In this document: piece after piece, positions 13,001 to 24,614 of the stretch
How positions within the stretch are numbered: position 1 is the stretch's first letter
How the letters are laid out: each line of letters opens with the position of its first letter
NCBI GenBank assembly: GCA_018350325.1
Contig: JAEVLN010000009.1
Location: 1,757,388-1,821,387 of the forward strand
Source: Globodera rostochiensis
Lineage: Eukaryota; Nematoda; Chromadorea; Rhabditida; Heteroderidae
DNA length: 64,000 bases
Reading direction: 5' to 3'
Made by a program: the position numbers and the translations under genes
Notes under the pieces: generated by a model
Database searches by the model: none
Told to the model about the DNA's origin: nothing
The model's input: only the letters and a program-made list of their open reading frames with translations

Positions 13001-13710
13001 TTTGGATCAATCTTTTACAAAAACTTGACTAAATATACTATATTCAAAAAAAAATTTTTTTGACCCCAAGGGTCTGAAATCATTTTTAATCATTAGGGGG
13101 TGCTCCCCTATGCCTTGAGCCTCACACCACATTTTTGGTCGGGTTTCTCGCCCCCGAAATATTTGGACGGGGCTTTTTGTCCCCGACATTTTTTCTCGGG
13201 GTTTTTCGACCCCGACTTTCCCATCCCCGCAGGGTCGGGGTCGGGGGGGGGGGGAGTTTAATTGCAATGCATGACTCTGAAAATGCAGCAGAAGAAAATG
13301 TTAAATCAATAAGCGAACCTTGAGGCCCAAGATGAGACCGTTCATAAGGAATTTGTTGGCCGGAAACGTTTCGGCCAGCACATTAATCACCGGAACGGTC
13401 AGCAGGCCCCACGAGAAAAATCTAAAAACAAAAATTTTTGTTTTTTACATAAATGCAAAAAGAAACATTTTTTTACGCAAATGCCTACCCAACACCAACA
13501 ACAAAAAATGCCCAATTTTTTCGTAATTTTAAATTAAACGCAACAAAACCCAAATAAATACTCGAGGAAAATGACGACCAACGCGTGCACAAGGCTCGCC
13601 TCGCGCTTTGCGCGCGTCGCTCCGCCAACGGAGGAGCCGAGCACGGCGGCCGAAGCGGCGGACATTCGTCGACGGCTGACACAAAACAGAGAGCGGGCAC
13701 GTCGGCTCAT
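10066..13710 (-). CDS. MFSD14/HIAT1-type major facilitator transporter, complete
   Basis: A polytopic membrane transporter of the MFSD14 (HIAT1) group of the major facilitator superfamily; the substrate is not settled for this group. Twelve exons, read right to left: 13562-13710, 13319-13421, 12798-12925, 12551-12704, 11924-12119, 11714-11865, 11396-11509, 11286-11328, 11201-11231, 11028-11146, 10497-10720 and 10066-10272. All splice phases agree and total 1620 nt, giving 539 residues (human about 490). Landmarks are VIFLEFFSWGLL in helix 1, LIGALSDVCGRK (MFS motif A), AYVADITERHER, GLVSATFAASL, VFLSYLPEAGQF, a WYGLGSAHWMMW junction, GIRGLCQGMGPAFFG and PGPPFL. The glycine-rich linker after VPESLKPVAG and the long loop in exon 11 differ from vertebrates. 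Introns are as short as 58 bp. Confidence 0.95.
12241..12475. repeat. Intronic minisatellite in the MFSD14-like gene
   Basis: Tandem units of about 30-34 bp built on GTTTAAAATTTGATTGAAA with alternating GCGC-type spacers. They lie in the intron between the exons at 12551-12704 and 11924-12119. Confidence 0.9.
13070..13260. repeat. GGGGTCGGG-type dispersed repeat in intron 2
   Basis: Repeated CCCCGAC/GTCGGGG words resemble the inside of the element at 7661-7832. The segment lies in the MFSD14-like intron 12926-13318. Its ends and target duplication are not clear. Similar material occurs at 16850-16985, 23495-23575 and 25260-25365. Confidence 0.6.
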
Positions 13711-14235
13711 ACAAAAAAAGGGGAGAGGGGTGGACAGCAGAAAAATGAATTAAAAAATGATTGATTTTGGCATAAAATTTGTTTTTTTGTCATTAAGCAT
13801 AGAAAAAAACCGATCAATTTCTACCAAGCCCCTATTGTGCTTCAGCTACCTTTTTTAGGCTCATTTCAATCTTTTAGAAGCAAAAATGTCCAAAACTGCT
13901 TAGGTAAATCCCCAACCCCTGTGGTCACTACGGGCTTGACATGACTTCGGGTATGCATACCTATCTCACATATTATGATTGGACTTTTCAATTCAATTAC
14001 ACGGATTATATGAAGGCTTTTACCCAAAAGTGCTTTTTTGGTGTGTATGTTTTTTGACGTGTCCAAGTTGATTTTCCGAAGCACTAGCATATGGCCAAAA
14101 AATGCTGTTGTTGAATTTGTTGGGTTTTGAAAAATGAAATGCTATGCAATTAATTCAACAAAATTTTCTCTCTAAATTTTAGTATAAATTTTTACAGCGA
14201 TTCGATTTTGGGGTCCCCGTTCAAAAAAGATTTAA

Positions 14236-14300
14236 ATTTTGGCCTAGTGGTCTGTGAGATTTTCAACAAAAAAGGGGTAAGGGTTCGAATCCCCTCCATT
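14236..14300 (+). ncRNA. tRNA-derived pol III unit (SINE-like)
   Basis: An A-box TGGCCTAGTGG and a B-box GGTTCGAATCC, both matching the pol III internal promoter consensus, are separated by an A-rich middle that does not fold as a normal anticodon arm. A related copy lies on the minus strand at 58790-58862. This is a tRNA-derived SINE or tRNA pseudogene rather than a working tRNA. Confidence 0.65.
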
Positions 14301-14945
14301 TAATTGCTAATTTTCGCTGAATTTAATCAATTTTAATTTAATTGGGAAGAGTCAAATTCCGTAATTGCTTCATACCCACCCAATCCAAACAAAGACGGTA
14401 TCAATCGAAAGCTATGAGTAGACCTTATTTGTAAGCATAAGCTAAACTATATGATGCTTCTGAAAAAAGTTATGAGGCCATAAGCCAATTTAAAAAATTA
14501 TTTTTTTAGTGCTTCTCACGTTCCAAATCGCTTAGTTTTTGCTTGGTGAAAGATTCTAGAACATTCGCGCCTTCAAAGAATATCTTGATCATCTGATTTG
14601 GAAAAAGTTATAACTGTCGGCACAGAATTGATTTTGAAAAAAAATTTGATCCCCCCCCCCCCCCTCCCGGTATTGTTGTTTGGCAAAGTTTGCCCGTCAT
14701 TCAATTAGAACGCGGCGCCAAGATTTTCAACCGGGACTGAGACCAAGATTTCAACCGGGAACAAAAATAAATTTATGTAAATTTTATTTAATTTTTAATA
14801 TTAAAGCCCCCGGGGCCACAATTTCTCATAAATCGGAATTCAGCCCAGCAGTGGCCAAATTAATTGCAGGAAAGAGAAAAATTTGGAAACCGTGTTTAAG
14901 ATGCCACAAACTCCATGACATACAAAATGTTTCATCGGATTCCGC

Positions 14946-15172
14946 CCAGGCAACCGGTCAATTTTGTAATCCAAAATGCAACAACAAAAAAAATTGAATT
15001 CAAAATGTTCAATTTTTGCTTCGCATTTAAAAAAATAGATAATTTTTTCCAATTTTATGCCAAATAATAAACGCCTCCTTTTGGGGAGGGTGGCAACCGG
15101 TCAATTTTGTAATCCAAAATGCAACAACAAAAAAATTGAATTCAAAATGGTCAATTTTTGCCTCGCATTTAG
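14946..15172. repeat. Direct repeat, about 80 bp twice
   Basis: A block beginning GGCAACCGGTCAATTTTGTA occurs near 14950 and again near 15091 with few differences. Both lie in non-coding sequence. Confidence 0.85.
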
Positions 15173-16320
15173 AACATCGAACAATGACGACGGTCAAATT
15201 GTCAACGGATTTTTGGCCAATTGGATTACTGTAACCATTTGCTGACAGGAAAAACATTTTAAGACATCAACCAGCAATTGCACTCCGCCAATTCGGATGA
15301 TGAACAAATATTGGAGCTGAATCACAACAATGTTCATGCGTGGACAGGCGGCAATTTGGGTGGTTGGAATTGTTTCTAATTAATAATAGTTCGAATTTTG
15401 GAATAAAATTAAGCATTTTCTAATTTTATATTACGATTAGCGTGGGGAATTGAAACGAGTTTTTGGCCCCGATTTGGGGAACCCTGTCAATCATCAAACT
15501 TTAGCCGCTGGAAATTTCACTTTCACCTTTCCCAGCCATCCTTAACGTTGACAGAGATCAGCAAAAGTTTTTGGTCCCTCCCTTCCTAAAGAAATGGGAA
15601 AATTTGTTTTTGTCTCACTTGTATGTAGTCAATGGTATACTGGTTGTTTTTACAGGAAGGGCTTTTTCCGGATGAAAAAAAGCCTTTCTGCCAAAGCTCT
15701 CATTAACCGACCCATACACACATTTTAGTGAACCATCGAGAAAATGTTTTAATACCTTTTTATTAAAAAAAAATCTGTAACCAAAAAAGCGGTCATTTTT
15801 TTGCGCTCGCCTTTTTAAAATAAAGCTTTTTTAGTTTAAAACAGGATCAAAAATTTCCGAAATGAAGAACATAACTGATTAAAAATTGGGACATACTTAA
15901 CATCAAATAGTTTTCAATCAATTTTTGAATTATTGAAATGTAGCCAGAAAATCCTCTTCTTCATTAAGCCAAAAGGTGAGACACCCATATTCTTAAGAAG
16001 ATAAACATAAAAAATTGAAAACTAAAATTTTTACTTGGATTGCTAACGGCATGATAGAAGATGTTATTGTCGGTGCGCATGACATTGCAATCAAGCATTG
16101 AGCCGAGTCTGTAATTAATTTAAAATATTTTTTTCATTCTAAAAAATTCTTATTGATAAGCCTGGGTATCATTCAGCTGAAAGCGGAAAAATCTCAGCAG
16201 GAAAATAGTTCTTCTTTTGGCAATCGGCATTTACAAAATTGGGTTTCATGATTCGGCGAAAGCTGTAATTTTTGATATATTTTAATCAAAATTTAAATGA
16301 TCTAAGAAGGGCATTATTAC

Positions 16321-16499
16321 TAGGGCCACAAATTAATGTAAATCCAAAATAGCATAAAGTATGTTTTAGCTTCCATACCTCGCGATTTTATCCATATCCA
16401 TATTTTCCCCATATTTCGCCCTTTTTCAAAAATTCCTTAATAAATCCATATTTTATGGCCATATTTCGATATTTTTTGTCCATATAATTTGTGGCCTTA
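16321..16499. mobile_element. MITE with TAGGGCCACAAATT ends
   Basis: Left end TAGGGCCACAAATT and right end AATTTGTGGCCTTA are near-complementary. The interior repeats CCATATTT/CCATATCC words. The flanks attattac and gttataac match only in part, so the target duplication may have decayed. Confidence 0.6.
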
Positions 16500-17339
16500 G
16501 TTATAACACCGGAACCGGGACTAAATGCTAAGTTAATTTAAAAAAAAATTACTGGAATTCAAGCGAATTTGCCGACGTTTTGAATTCCACACTTTGTTTG
16601 AATTGCTCCCAAAAGGGAGGCTCAGCGAAGCGCTCCTCGGTTTCGTGCATTAATTTGCGCGAGCAAAAATTTACACATAAGAATTACGTCGCCAGCGGTA
16701 AATCTATAGCGTTTCACAGCAAGATCGGCTTACATGACTGAAAATCGTTTTTTGGTAAATAATAATTTAGTTCGTACTATGAATTTATTTCCCCAGTTGT
16801 AAAAATTCTTAGCATTAAATCTACATTTATGCCAAATTCGTAGGTTGCCGGGATAATAATGGTCCCGGCCGGGGACGGGGATCCCCGACTATTCCCATCC
16901 CCGACCCCGGTCCTCGAGCCCATCCCCGGAACCGGGGATCCCGAACTCATCCCCGTCGGGTACGAGGATGAAAATGCACCCCTAAAAATGGGCATCAGAT
17001 CAGAGATTTGAATGATATTTTGATTTTCTGTTTGTATTTTGGTCAAGACGTGCTTTTTGACAAGAGATTTCAATCCTTTCAGGTGAATCCTCCCAAATGA
17101 ATTGAAAACAGGATTCCAATCAATTCCGAACAAATAAAGAAGAGCCTCGATCGGGTTTTGACCAATGCCGAACAAAAAATAGACTCGGCCGGGATTCCAA
17201 TCAACCCCAGAACAAATATAATATATGGTACTGGAACGAAACCGAACAATTCATATACCAAACGACTCCACTCTAAGCCATAATTTAAGATTTTGGTAAG
17301 CAGACAAACAAAAAAATTACCAAAATTGTCCGTTTACAA

Positions 17340-17855
17340 TTTCCGCCTGCATTGGTTGGCCCAGTTCATAAGGCAAATTGCTCCATGAATGGGAATTGGC
17401 CCGCCACGCCAATTTTGTTGACCCCAGGGGTTGCGAATCAAAAGCAGCATAAATTGTTGTCATCCTTCTTGCTGCGCCATATATCAGCACCTACAACAAG
17501 GGCGATCACACTTTGTTTAAATTTATAAATAAATAGCCAAACTTTAACACAACCTTTTTTACTACATATTTATTTTTTGGTTCAAGCCCCGCCGATTCCG
17601 TGATGCCATCGGTGAAGTCGGCTAATGCTTCCCGGATGCTTCCTATGTTGATGGCCTTGTACGACCCACCACATAATTTGGCATATGCTTTTTCGAGCAG
17701 AATCGCCAAAAAAACTTCTTAATTGAGGACAACGTTAAAACCCCAATTTTTGCCGAAAAACATTACTGGTGGGAAAAGCGACTGTACAGTAGTTGCCCAT
17801 CCATTTTACATGGAAGGCGATCGTCGATCACCACTTCCACCCAGCGACCAAAATG
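17340..17855 (-). pseudogene. Calpain catalytic-domain remnant
   Basis: Calpains are calcium-dependent cysteine peptidases. Three pieces lie in the right order on the minus strand. About 17775-17852 encodes GRWVEVVIDDRLP, matching the family pattern WVEVVIDDxLP. About 17565-17716 encodes LLEKAYAKLCGGSYKA followed by SIREALADFTDGITE, the conserved stretch before the active-site His region. About 17340-17455 encodes LLLIRNPWGQQNW, with the catalytic Asn motif RNPWG, and continues as RANSHSWSNLP only after a frameshift. The catalytic Cys and His segments were not found nearby. The frameshift and missing parts point to a pseudogene; a sequencing error could cause the frameshift alone. Confidence 0.75.
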
Positions 17856-18207
17856 CTAAAAATTGAAATGGAAAATGCCTAAAAAAATTTCTATTAGCAA
17901 CGAAATGACAAATTTGAGCCGGTTTCGCTGTGAAACGCGGTATAGAGGTATACTGCTGACGATGGCGGATTGTGGGAAAGCCCAAAACAGGACTAATAAT
18001 CCAGCTCAGAAAAGCAGGAGCGTATGAAAAACAGGGAGCAAAGTTTGTTCTATAAAATAATTTTAAAAAATAGTCCCGGTTCCAGTGTTGTAATCCCCTC
18101 TTAAACCATTTAAATTTTATCGAAAGATTGCCATCGTAGAAAAACCTATCTGAAGATTTTGCTTGTCCAAAAATGCGAATAATTGAGTCAAAAATTCAAA
18201 ATTTCTC

Positions 18208-18229
18208 GACGGCGCCTATCGGCACCGCC
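18208..18229. repeat. Conserved 22-nt hairpin of a dispersed repeat family
   Basis: The core reads GGCGGTGCC-GATA-GGCGCCGCC or its complement GGCGGCGCC-TATC-GGCACCGCC: nine-base arms around a four-base loop with one conserved imperfect pair. The copy here has GACGG at one edge. Other copies lie at 23662-23683, 23807-23828, 25425-25446, 34096-34117, 38235-38256, 58405-58426, 62797-62818 and 63797-63818, with degenerate ones near 24325, 34590, 48140, 48780 and 57935. One side is usually flanked by AT-rich sequence like TTAACAAATTGAGTCAAAA and TTCAAAATTTTCTC. Two copies sit inside otherwise unrelated transposable elements. Confidence 0.85.
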
Positions 18230-20479
18230 GACCCCAAATTCAGAAAAAAATTTGCATTTTCATTGGGAATTTTTTAAAAATTAAAATGAAAAAAACTGGA
18301 AATTCTACCTAAAAAATATTTATTTGGTTTTTGAACACGTCAGGAAAAATATTGTTTCGTATAGTATCGTAATCGTAAATATCGTATAACATGTATCGTT
18401 TTTTGAGGAGACGATATCGACATCCCTGGTGAGTAATGCTGGAAATAGAAAAAATGGATGATGATGATGAATGGAGGGAGACAGCAATCCCGCACTGCGT
18501 TAAAGTCAATAATCTTTTGTTGAAAATATCCAATGAGTTTTGTAGAGAGTGGGAGAAGATAGGAAGAGAGAAAGGGATCGTATAGTAAGAAAAAGAAGCT
18601 ATACAAAAATGCAAAACAGAGCGGGGCGCCGCACGATGGACGCGCGGGAGTGGGCGCGCATAGCGGTCAACCGAGTTATTGTGAAGTATAGCGGCTTTTT
18701 TGTTTCTCAACCAATTTCGACAAATGATATGTTGTTGAATAGGTCTCGATAAGACAAAGCGATTTAGACATGAGAGAAGTTGACCCGATTTTTAGGAGTC
18801 GAGTTACAGACCCGGGACTGAAGTGTCTTTTGACTGGGGACTCAGTTGCCCACTGATTAAAAAAAGGGAAAAATCACTCATACTGGATTTCAAAATTAGG
18901 AATTAGTTGAAAGAAAATCAAAATTGCGAATTAAAGCTGTTTTGAACCGGTTAAAAATTTGAAAATTAAGGAAAACCCGAGAAAATTAAGGAATAACGAC
19001 TATTAAGTAACAAAAGCCGGATATAATAATGAAGGACCGTGTAATGGCCCGCCAACAGCGAGCATGCGATGACGGAGCAATGCCTAGATCGATTTGTCTC
19101 ATCGAGACCTATTCAACGACATATCATTTTTCGGAATTGGTTCAGGAACAAAAAAGCCGCTATACTTCACAATATTCGAAAAAAATCGGGACTCCCATTC
19201 TGATGGCATTTCGAAAATGAGTGCTTGCAGCCCCCCCCCCCCCTGAAAATTTTTGTTTGAGGAAAAAACTATAGGGGGAACCCTTTTAATATACCTCGAA
19301 AACCCCCGGCAAGCTTTTAAACCAGTGGTCGTATCGAAAATTTTCAAAAATAAGGACATCAAGGGCAAACAATAAGATTTTTTGGGTTCCGAAATAAGGG
19401 CATTTTACAAAATGTTCAAAATGCAGCAAAATGTTTATTTTTGGCATGAAAAATATTCTTTCAACATATGATGGAGGTTGATGCCCCGCACTACGTAAAA
19501 GGTCAATAATCTTTTGCTGAAAAACTTTCCCCCATCCGTTGAAGGGAAAATAGAAGTAAAGCAACAATCAAATTCGGGGTCAGATTTTGTGTGCACACTA
19601 TCATTCACACTATTATGTCTGCCTTAATTGTTGCTCCTTGCGTGTGTTCACTCTTCATTAGCAGTTTCACGTTCATTGGGTTTTGCAGAGAGTGGGAGAA
19701 GAACGGAAGAGTGAAAGGGACCGGCGGAGTAAGAAAAAGATACAAAAATGCATTACAAAAAGAGTTCTTCCCCATTTTAACCAGGGTAACCCAAATACCA
19801 TACTGTATTTACTAGGGACCGGTGCCGGCCGGATTTTGCCCTGGTCCGGAATCCGGATTTTTTGACCCTTCCGAATTCGCATTTATCCCGAAAATCCCAC
19901 CGGTAAATTTTCAAAATTGAATAAGGGTGCTTTAATCGCCCGGGTTTGACCCCCGGTTAACGGTTCCGGTTACAGTTTTCACGCTAAAAAATCGTCCTTA
20001 TTTTGGCTTGAACACCGAGCTGATCAAACAAAAATATAGCAATCCTGTCCTGAATTCGGGTAATCGGATTTTTGGGGAGTATCTATCTACATATAGTGGA
20101 GTGAGCAATTTTTAAAAATTGCTCCCATTAATATGGAGTACATATAAAATATATAAAGTGTTAAAAATTCCCAAATTAGATGCTTATAAAATTTGTTTCG
20201 CCAAATATATTCCTATTCTATCAGAACTGTTCACGATTTCGCTTAATCCCGGCTTTACCAAAAATCACGGTCACGGCCTACTCTAATTTAAATCATTATT
20301 AAAAATTGTAAAATATATTATTCAAAAAATGCAAATTTAAAATATAGGTATGTATGTATTTGTATACAAATTTCTGAATTTTAACGATTAAAATGAACAA
20401 ACGCATTCAATCACTTCATCTGTTGGCAGAAGCAAATAACACAACGATTTGTGCAATTCAATTCTGCAGGAGTTTTATA

Positions 20480-20640
20480 GACGGCAAATTTAAGCACCTT
20501 CGAAGCAAAAAGAGCGATTGCCAACGTCGAAATTACGAAGAATTGCCAAAAATTGTCGGAATATTGCTCATTCACCATCAAATTTTTCAAAATATGCGTT
20601 TGCTGTTCAATTTGTTGACTCAAAAATTGGAATTGAATCT
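20480..20640 (-). repeat. Copy 1 of a duplicated segment (see 22756-22905)
   Basis: About 150 bp matches 22756-22905 with roughly one difference per 12-15 bases. On the minus strand both copies read in frame as NEQYSxNFWQFFxISTLAIA followed by LFASKVLKFA, a hydrophobic stretch that could span a membrane, preceded by a Q-rich part. This may be an exon of a small gene family, but no complete gene model was found. Confidence 0.55.
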
Positions 20641-22240
20641 GAACAAAAATTTATAATTTTAAATTTGCTTCAAAATCAACAGGGATGGACGAAACTTCGG
20701 GTAATCGGAGGTAGATGATGCTCACTAGGGATGTTCGAGACTTGAAATTTATCAAGAACCGAAACCCAAAAAAACAAGAAATTTATCGACTCGAGACCGA
20801 GACTCTCGGACATGCCTTCTTGCTCACCGATTGTTGAGCATCCTCCATTTGTCGCAATTCCCCCCTTTCATCTTCCAATGAAAACTTCGTCTGAGCAACT
20901 TTCAGTTCTTCACCCAAAATTTGATGTTTTGTCGTTCGAATGTTTCCTTTTGCTCTTTAATTTTGGTGTTCATTTTTTGGAATTGGAACTAAAAATTGTA
21001 GTTGAAATTAGAATTACATGTACATATCAGGGATGGGAGCCGACGACCTCAAAAAATTTCGGAAATCGGAATTTCGAGGCCTTAAAATTTTGCGGAAATC
21101 GGAATTCCGAGACCTCAAAAATTTTTTTTTTTTGTGCACATACTAAGATGCGAGGGCTACCAAACCCGAACCCAGACCGCCCGGGGGTTTATGAACTGTA
21201 CCAATTCAGACTAGGGTTGTCTAAGTACCATATTTATATCACATTTTTTTTAAATCTTGAAAATTCTAAAAATTTACCGAAAATCTATCCTTTTTTTGTG
21301 GAAAAAATTGGTCTACAAAAATGAAATAAAATGCACCCGTAAAAAAGCAGAAATATGAAGAATACTCAAGTTGGAGCAATTAAAATCATGCCAAAGGTGC
21401 CGTGAATTTTCCACTATTGGAATAGACAGACAACGCCGATTCAGACAATTCTAAAAACTATTCAAAATTAAGCTTAAACACTTTGCGATCGGACACGTAG
21501 GCCATCATGAAGACAACAAGCGTGATCAGAATGGGATATATCCATAACCCATTTCAGTAACGACAGCAACAACGTTTATTGAAAATAATTTTACAAAAAA
21601 TTGACATTAACTTTTAATTTTTTTAAATGGAGAAAACTTCTCAATAAGTAAAAAATGCCCTAATTTGCTGCATCTTTATCTTTCATTTCATTTGAAATCT
21701 CAAACTTTAAGCTGAGTTCTGCATTTTTTTAAATTCATCCGATTTTGGTGAGCAAAAAATTACCAGAAAAATGGTTGGCTAACTCATAGATAAATCGAAT
21801 AATTTTGTTTTTATAACATTTTCTATTCTGCCATTGGTTTTGCCAGAAAAATAGCCAAAATTGTCTTAAAATTGCAAATTTTGTTAATATTTTCTGAAAA
21901 AAATTAGCCTGAAAAATGGAGCCGTTATATGGTACAATACTGCCTTTAAATTCTCATAGAGAGTCCTCGGCTTTTCCTTTTTCTACAAATGAATTAAAAT
22001 GTCAAATTTTTTCTGATTTTCTTCCTCCCAAAAGTGCCAGCTAGTTTTTTTAATTTTAAAAATGTGCTTCTTCCTTCCTTTCTAAAGGTGTAGATTTTTG
22101 AAATTTTTAGAAAAAAAAGAGATTTTTTTCATCTTTATAACGAATCAGATTTTTGCAAAGTAAAAAGTACAAATTTAAAATTCGGTTTTAAAAAATATTA
22201 TTTAAATGGAGCCTCTATTTTTTTAATTCGATCCAATATA

Positions 22241-22712
22241 TCGTCAGGACATTTCGACACTGGACGTTTCGACACTGAGTTTTAAAAGTTGCCAAAGGGG
22301 TCCTTTATAGAGTTTCTAGGCCGTAGAATCCGAGTCTGAGGTCCATTTCGACCCGATTTAGAACCCCAAACCCGAATTCGAACAATTTTTCGAAAATTCA
22401 AAAATTTTTAAAAAAACCAATTTCGTCTCAAAATCTTTTAAAAAGCATGAATTTGATCTCTGCTTGCCTTTTTGTTGTAATTTTTTGCTTCTTGAAGATT
22501 TTGAGGCGAAATTGGTTTTTTTGAAAATTTCGAAAAATTGTTCGAATTCGGGTTTGGGGTTCTAAATCGGGTCGAAATGGACCTCAGACTCGGATTCTAC
22601 GGCCTACAAACTCTATGAAGGACCCTTTTGGCAACTTTTAAAACTCAGTGTCGAAACGTCCAGTGTCGAAATGTCCAGTGTCGAAACGTCCAGTGTCGAA
22701 AAGACCTGTAGC
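22241..22712. mobile_element. 472-bp palindromic element ending CAGGACATTTCGACACTG
   Basis: The left arm runs about 22241-22440 and the right arm about 22490-22712. They are near-perfect complements around a short AT-rich centre. The right end carries extra tandem copies of GTCCAGTGTCGAAA. A shorter copy with the same ends lies at 29250-29420; both are followed by TAGC(C/T)CG. No target duplication is evident. Confidence 0.8.
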
Positions 22713-22741
22713 CGAATATATAAAACTAAATAAAAAACTCA

Positions 22742-22983
22742 GTCAATGAAATAGCGGCAAATTTAAGCACCTTCGAAGCGAAAAGAGCGATTGCCAACGT
22801 CGAAATTGTGAAGAATTGCCAAAAATTGTTGGAATATTGCTCATTCACCACCAAACTTTTCAATAAATGCGTTTGCTGACTCAAAAATTGGAATTGAATT
22901 TGATTTTGTCGTTCCAATGGTTCCGCTTGCTGTTGTTCAATTTTGGTGCTCATTTCTTGGAATTGGAACTGAAAATTGTTCAA
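22742..22983 (-). CDS. Possible exon, Q-rich plus hydrophobic segment
   Basis: The minus-strand reading frame gives a glutamine-rich part (STKIEQQQAEPLERQNQIQ) followed by QYSNNFWQFFTISTLAIALF. The second part is duplicated at 20480-20640 with mostly conservative changes, the main reason to suspect coding. No family is recognised and exon ends are uncertain. Confidence 0.35.
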
Positions 22984-23020
22984 ATTATATTTTAACTTTA
23001 TTTATTAAAAACAATTTCAT

Positions 23021-23249
23021 TTAATTTAACAAAATGACCATTAAAAGACCGCCAATTGCCAAAATTGCGATGATTAAGACGGTCCATTTGCAGCAAACTT
23101 TTCGGCACCAATCTTTCAATTGTTCGCCAATAATAACGACTTAATGCAACAATACAAATAAATAAATAAAAATATATATTTTTTTTGTTACTTGTGTCGT
23201 TGAACAATTGGTCCAAATCGAACGTTGATTCTTAACTTGCATCGGCCAT
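23021..23249 (-). pseudogene. Small C-terminally membrane-anchored ORF with one in-frame stop
   Basis: Two exons fit with matching phase: 23192-23249 (ATG at 23249, then MADAS, stop, ESTFDLDQLFNDT) and 23021-23139 (VIIGEQLKDWCRKVCCKW, then a hydrophobic run ending LLMVILLN and a stop). Together they give 58 codons broken only by TAA at codon 6 (23232-23234). The hydrophobic tail would make a tail-anchored or small membrane protein. The stop could be a real nonsense mutation, a base error, or a sign that translation starts elsewhere. No family is recognised. Confidence 0.45.
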
Positions 23250-23949
23250 AATAAGCAATTGATGGATTACTTAATTGAGTAATTTATATTTTAAATGTTG
23301 GATATGAAAAGTAAACTCAAAACGTATAAAATTGAAAGATTTCATAACCTGCGACAGTAAAGAAATTTTTTGTAACTCAAAATTGATGGTGCATTTGAAT
23401 TCTGAGTGCTTTTGACCATTTATAAAATTAACTTTTTAGCATATTTATCAACGAGGACGAAGCCTGCGGATATTGCGATCAAATCGTGCTTATATCGGGT
23501 CGTCCCCGATTCCCGCATGGCAAACCCCGGCATCTCCGACTTTCCCGCCCCCGAGGGGTCGGGGCTGAACCCTAATTTTTGAAATCAATTCATAACATCT
23601 TCCTGAATTTTTGCTTCAATTTTCTTAACAAATATCATTAAAATGTTCAAAAAATTTCCCCGACGGTGCCTGTCGGCGCCGCCGGACATCCTCAACTCTT
23701 ACGTAAACCAGTTTTCCCCGAAATTCCGAAGCAAAATGCTTAATTACGCTAAAATTTTGATGAAATTTCTTTAACAAAATTGAGTCAAAATTTCAAAATT
23801 TTTCTCGGCGGCGCTTATCGGCACCGCCGATCACCCTAAAAGTAAAGCAGAATCTCAAAAAATGATGTGATAAAATTGAAGTTAAAGACAAAGATGAAGA
23901 TACTAAAATCGATTTGTTTATTATGGCATTAGAGTCTTTTCTAATTTAC

Positions 23950-24073
23950 GGCATCATCTGGGAGAAGGGGTCTATCTATTTCCATGGCACGTTTCCAAAT
24001 CATCAATCGCCTTCAAAATCTCACGAATCTCTTCACAATCGTCACCATAATCATCACAGGGCGCGGGACTTGA
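23950..24073 (-). pseudogene. Duplicated and frameshifted copy of an astacin-gene exon
   Basis: This 124-bp segment matches the 120-bp exon at 30901-31020, including its splice acceptor, the donor GTAAATTAG and the following intron sequence. It encodes [20 protein letters not shown], against [20 protein letters not shown] in the intact exon. A 4-nt gain near 23975 brings a stop soon after CHGNR. It lies just downstream of the intact gene, so it is probably a remnant of a second tandem copy. Confidence 0.75.
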
Positions 24074-24614
24074 CTTAAACTTACCAAAACTATGCCGCAG
24101 GAAAAATAGGTAAAAACCTAAAAATAGCATCCCTCTGTTCATTAATAATTTGAGTTTTTCTTCACTCTTTAAAATATATTTATCCAATAATTTGAGGCAA
24201 GTTAAAGCAGGGCTCGGATTCGTCCATGGATACCAAGCTCAAAACATTGGATCTCTTGATCATTTTTACGTTAATTTTGGTGTAATTTTCATAACAAACA
24301 TTGCTAAAATCTTCAAAAAATTCCCCCGGCTGCGCCTATTAGCACCACCGGACTCAAAAATAAACCCGTATTTCTAAAATTTTGCTTGCAAATCCCTTAT
24401 TTTGCGCACTTTTGATTCCAAAAATTGGGGTTGGAGACATTTTTTTGACATCCTTGGATTTTACCAAATTTTCCGTTATATCCTTAGAATCAACAGCTCT
24501 GTCCTTGGGAAGTATCATAACCAGAACCGAATCCTTAGTATTGAAAATTAATTTCAATTATACATAATGATTTTCTGAATTTGATTTGTACGATCAAACT
24601 TTCTCATCTCTGAT

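Larger units (their letters stand above)
13711..17335. other. Repeat-rich gene-poor stretch
   Basis: No gene is supported here. It holds a tRNA-like unit at 14236-14300, a direct repeat at 14946-15172, a 179-bp element with inverted ends at 16321-16499 and a GGGGAC-rich repeat at 16850-16985. The rest is AT-rich unique-looking sequence. Confidence 0.65.
17860..22240. other. Repeat-rich stretch without supported genes
   Basis: It contains a hairpin repeat at 18208-18229 and repeated blocks at 18535-18615 and 19678-19755. An inverted pair at about 18665-18760 and 19090-19175 belongs to the same family as the arms at 41140-42220. Several fragments begin (C/T)AGGGATG or TAGGGACC (near 19808, 20728 and 21028), and there is one copy of a duplicated Q-rich segment at 20480-20640. 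Confidence 0.6.

Noticed and set aside
13571..13753. Plus-strand ORF over 13571-13753
   Set aside because: It is antisense to the first exon of the MFSD14-like gene.
20101..20130. Perfect palindrome GAGCAATTTTT/AAAAATTGCTC
   Set aside because: It is short and AT-rich, with no flanking duplication or repeated copies noticed; it may be chance.
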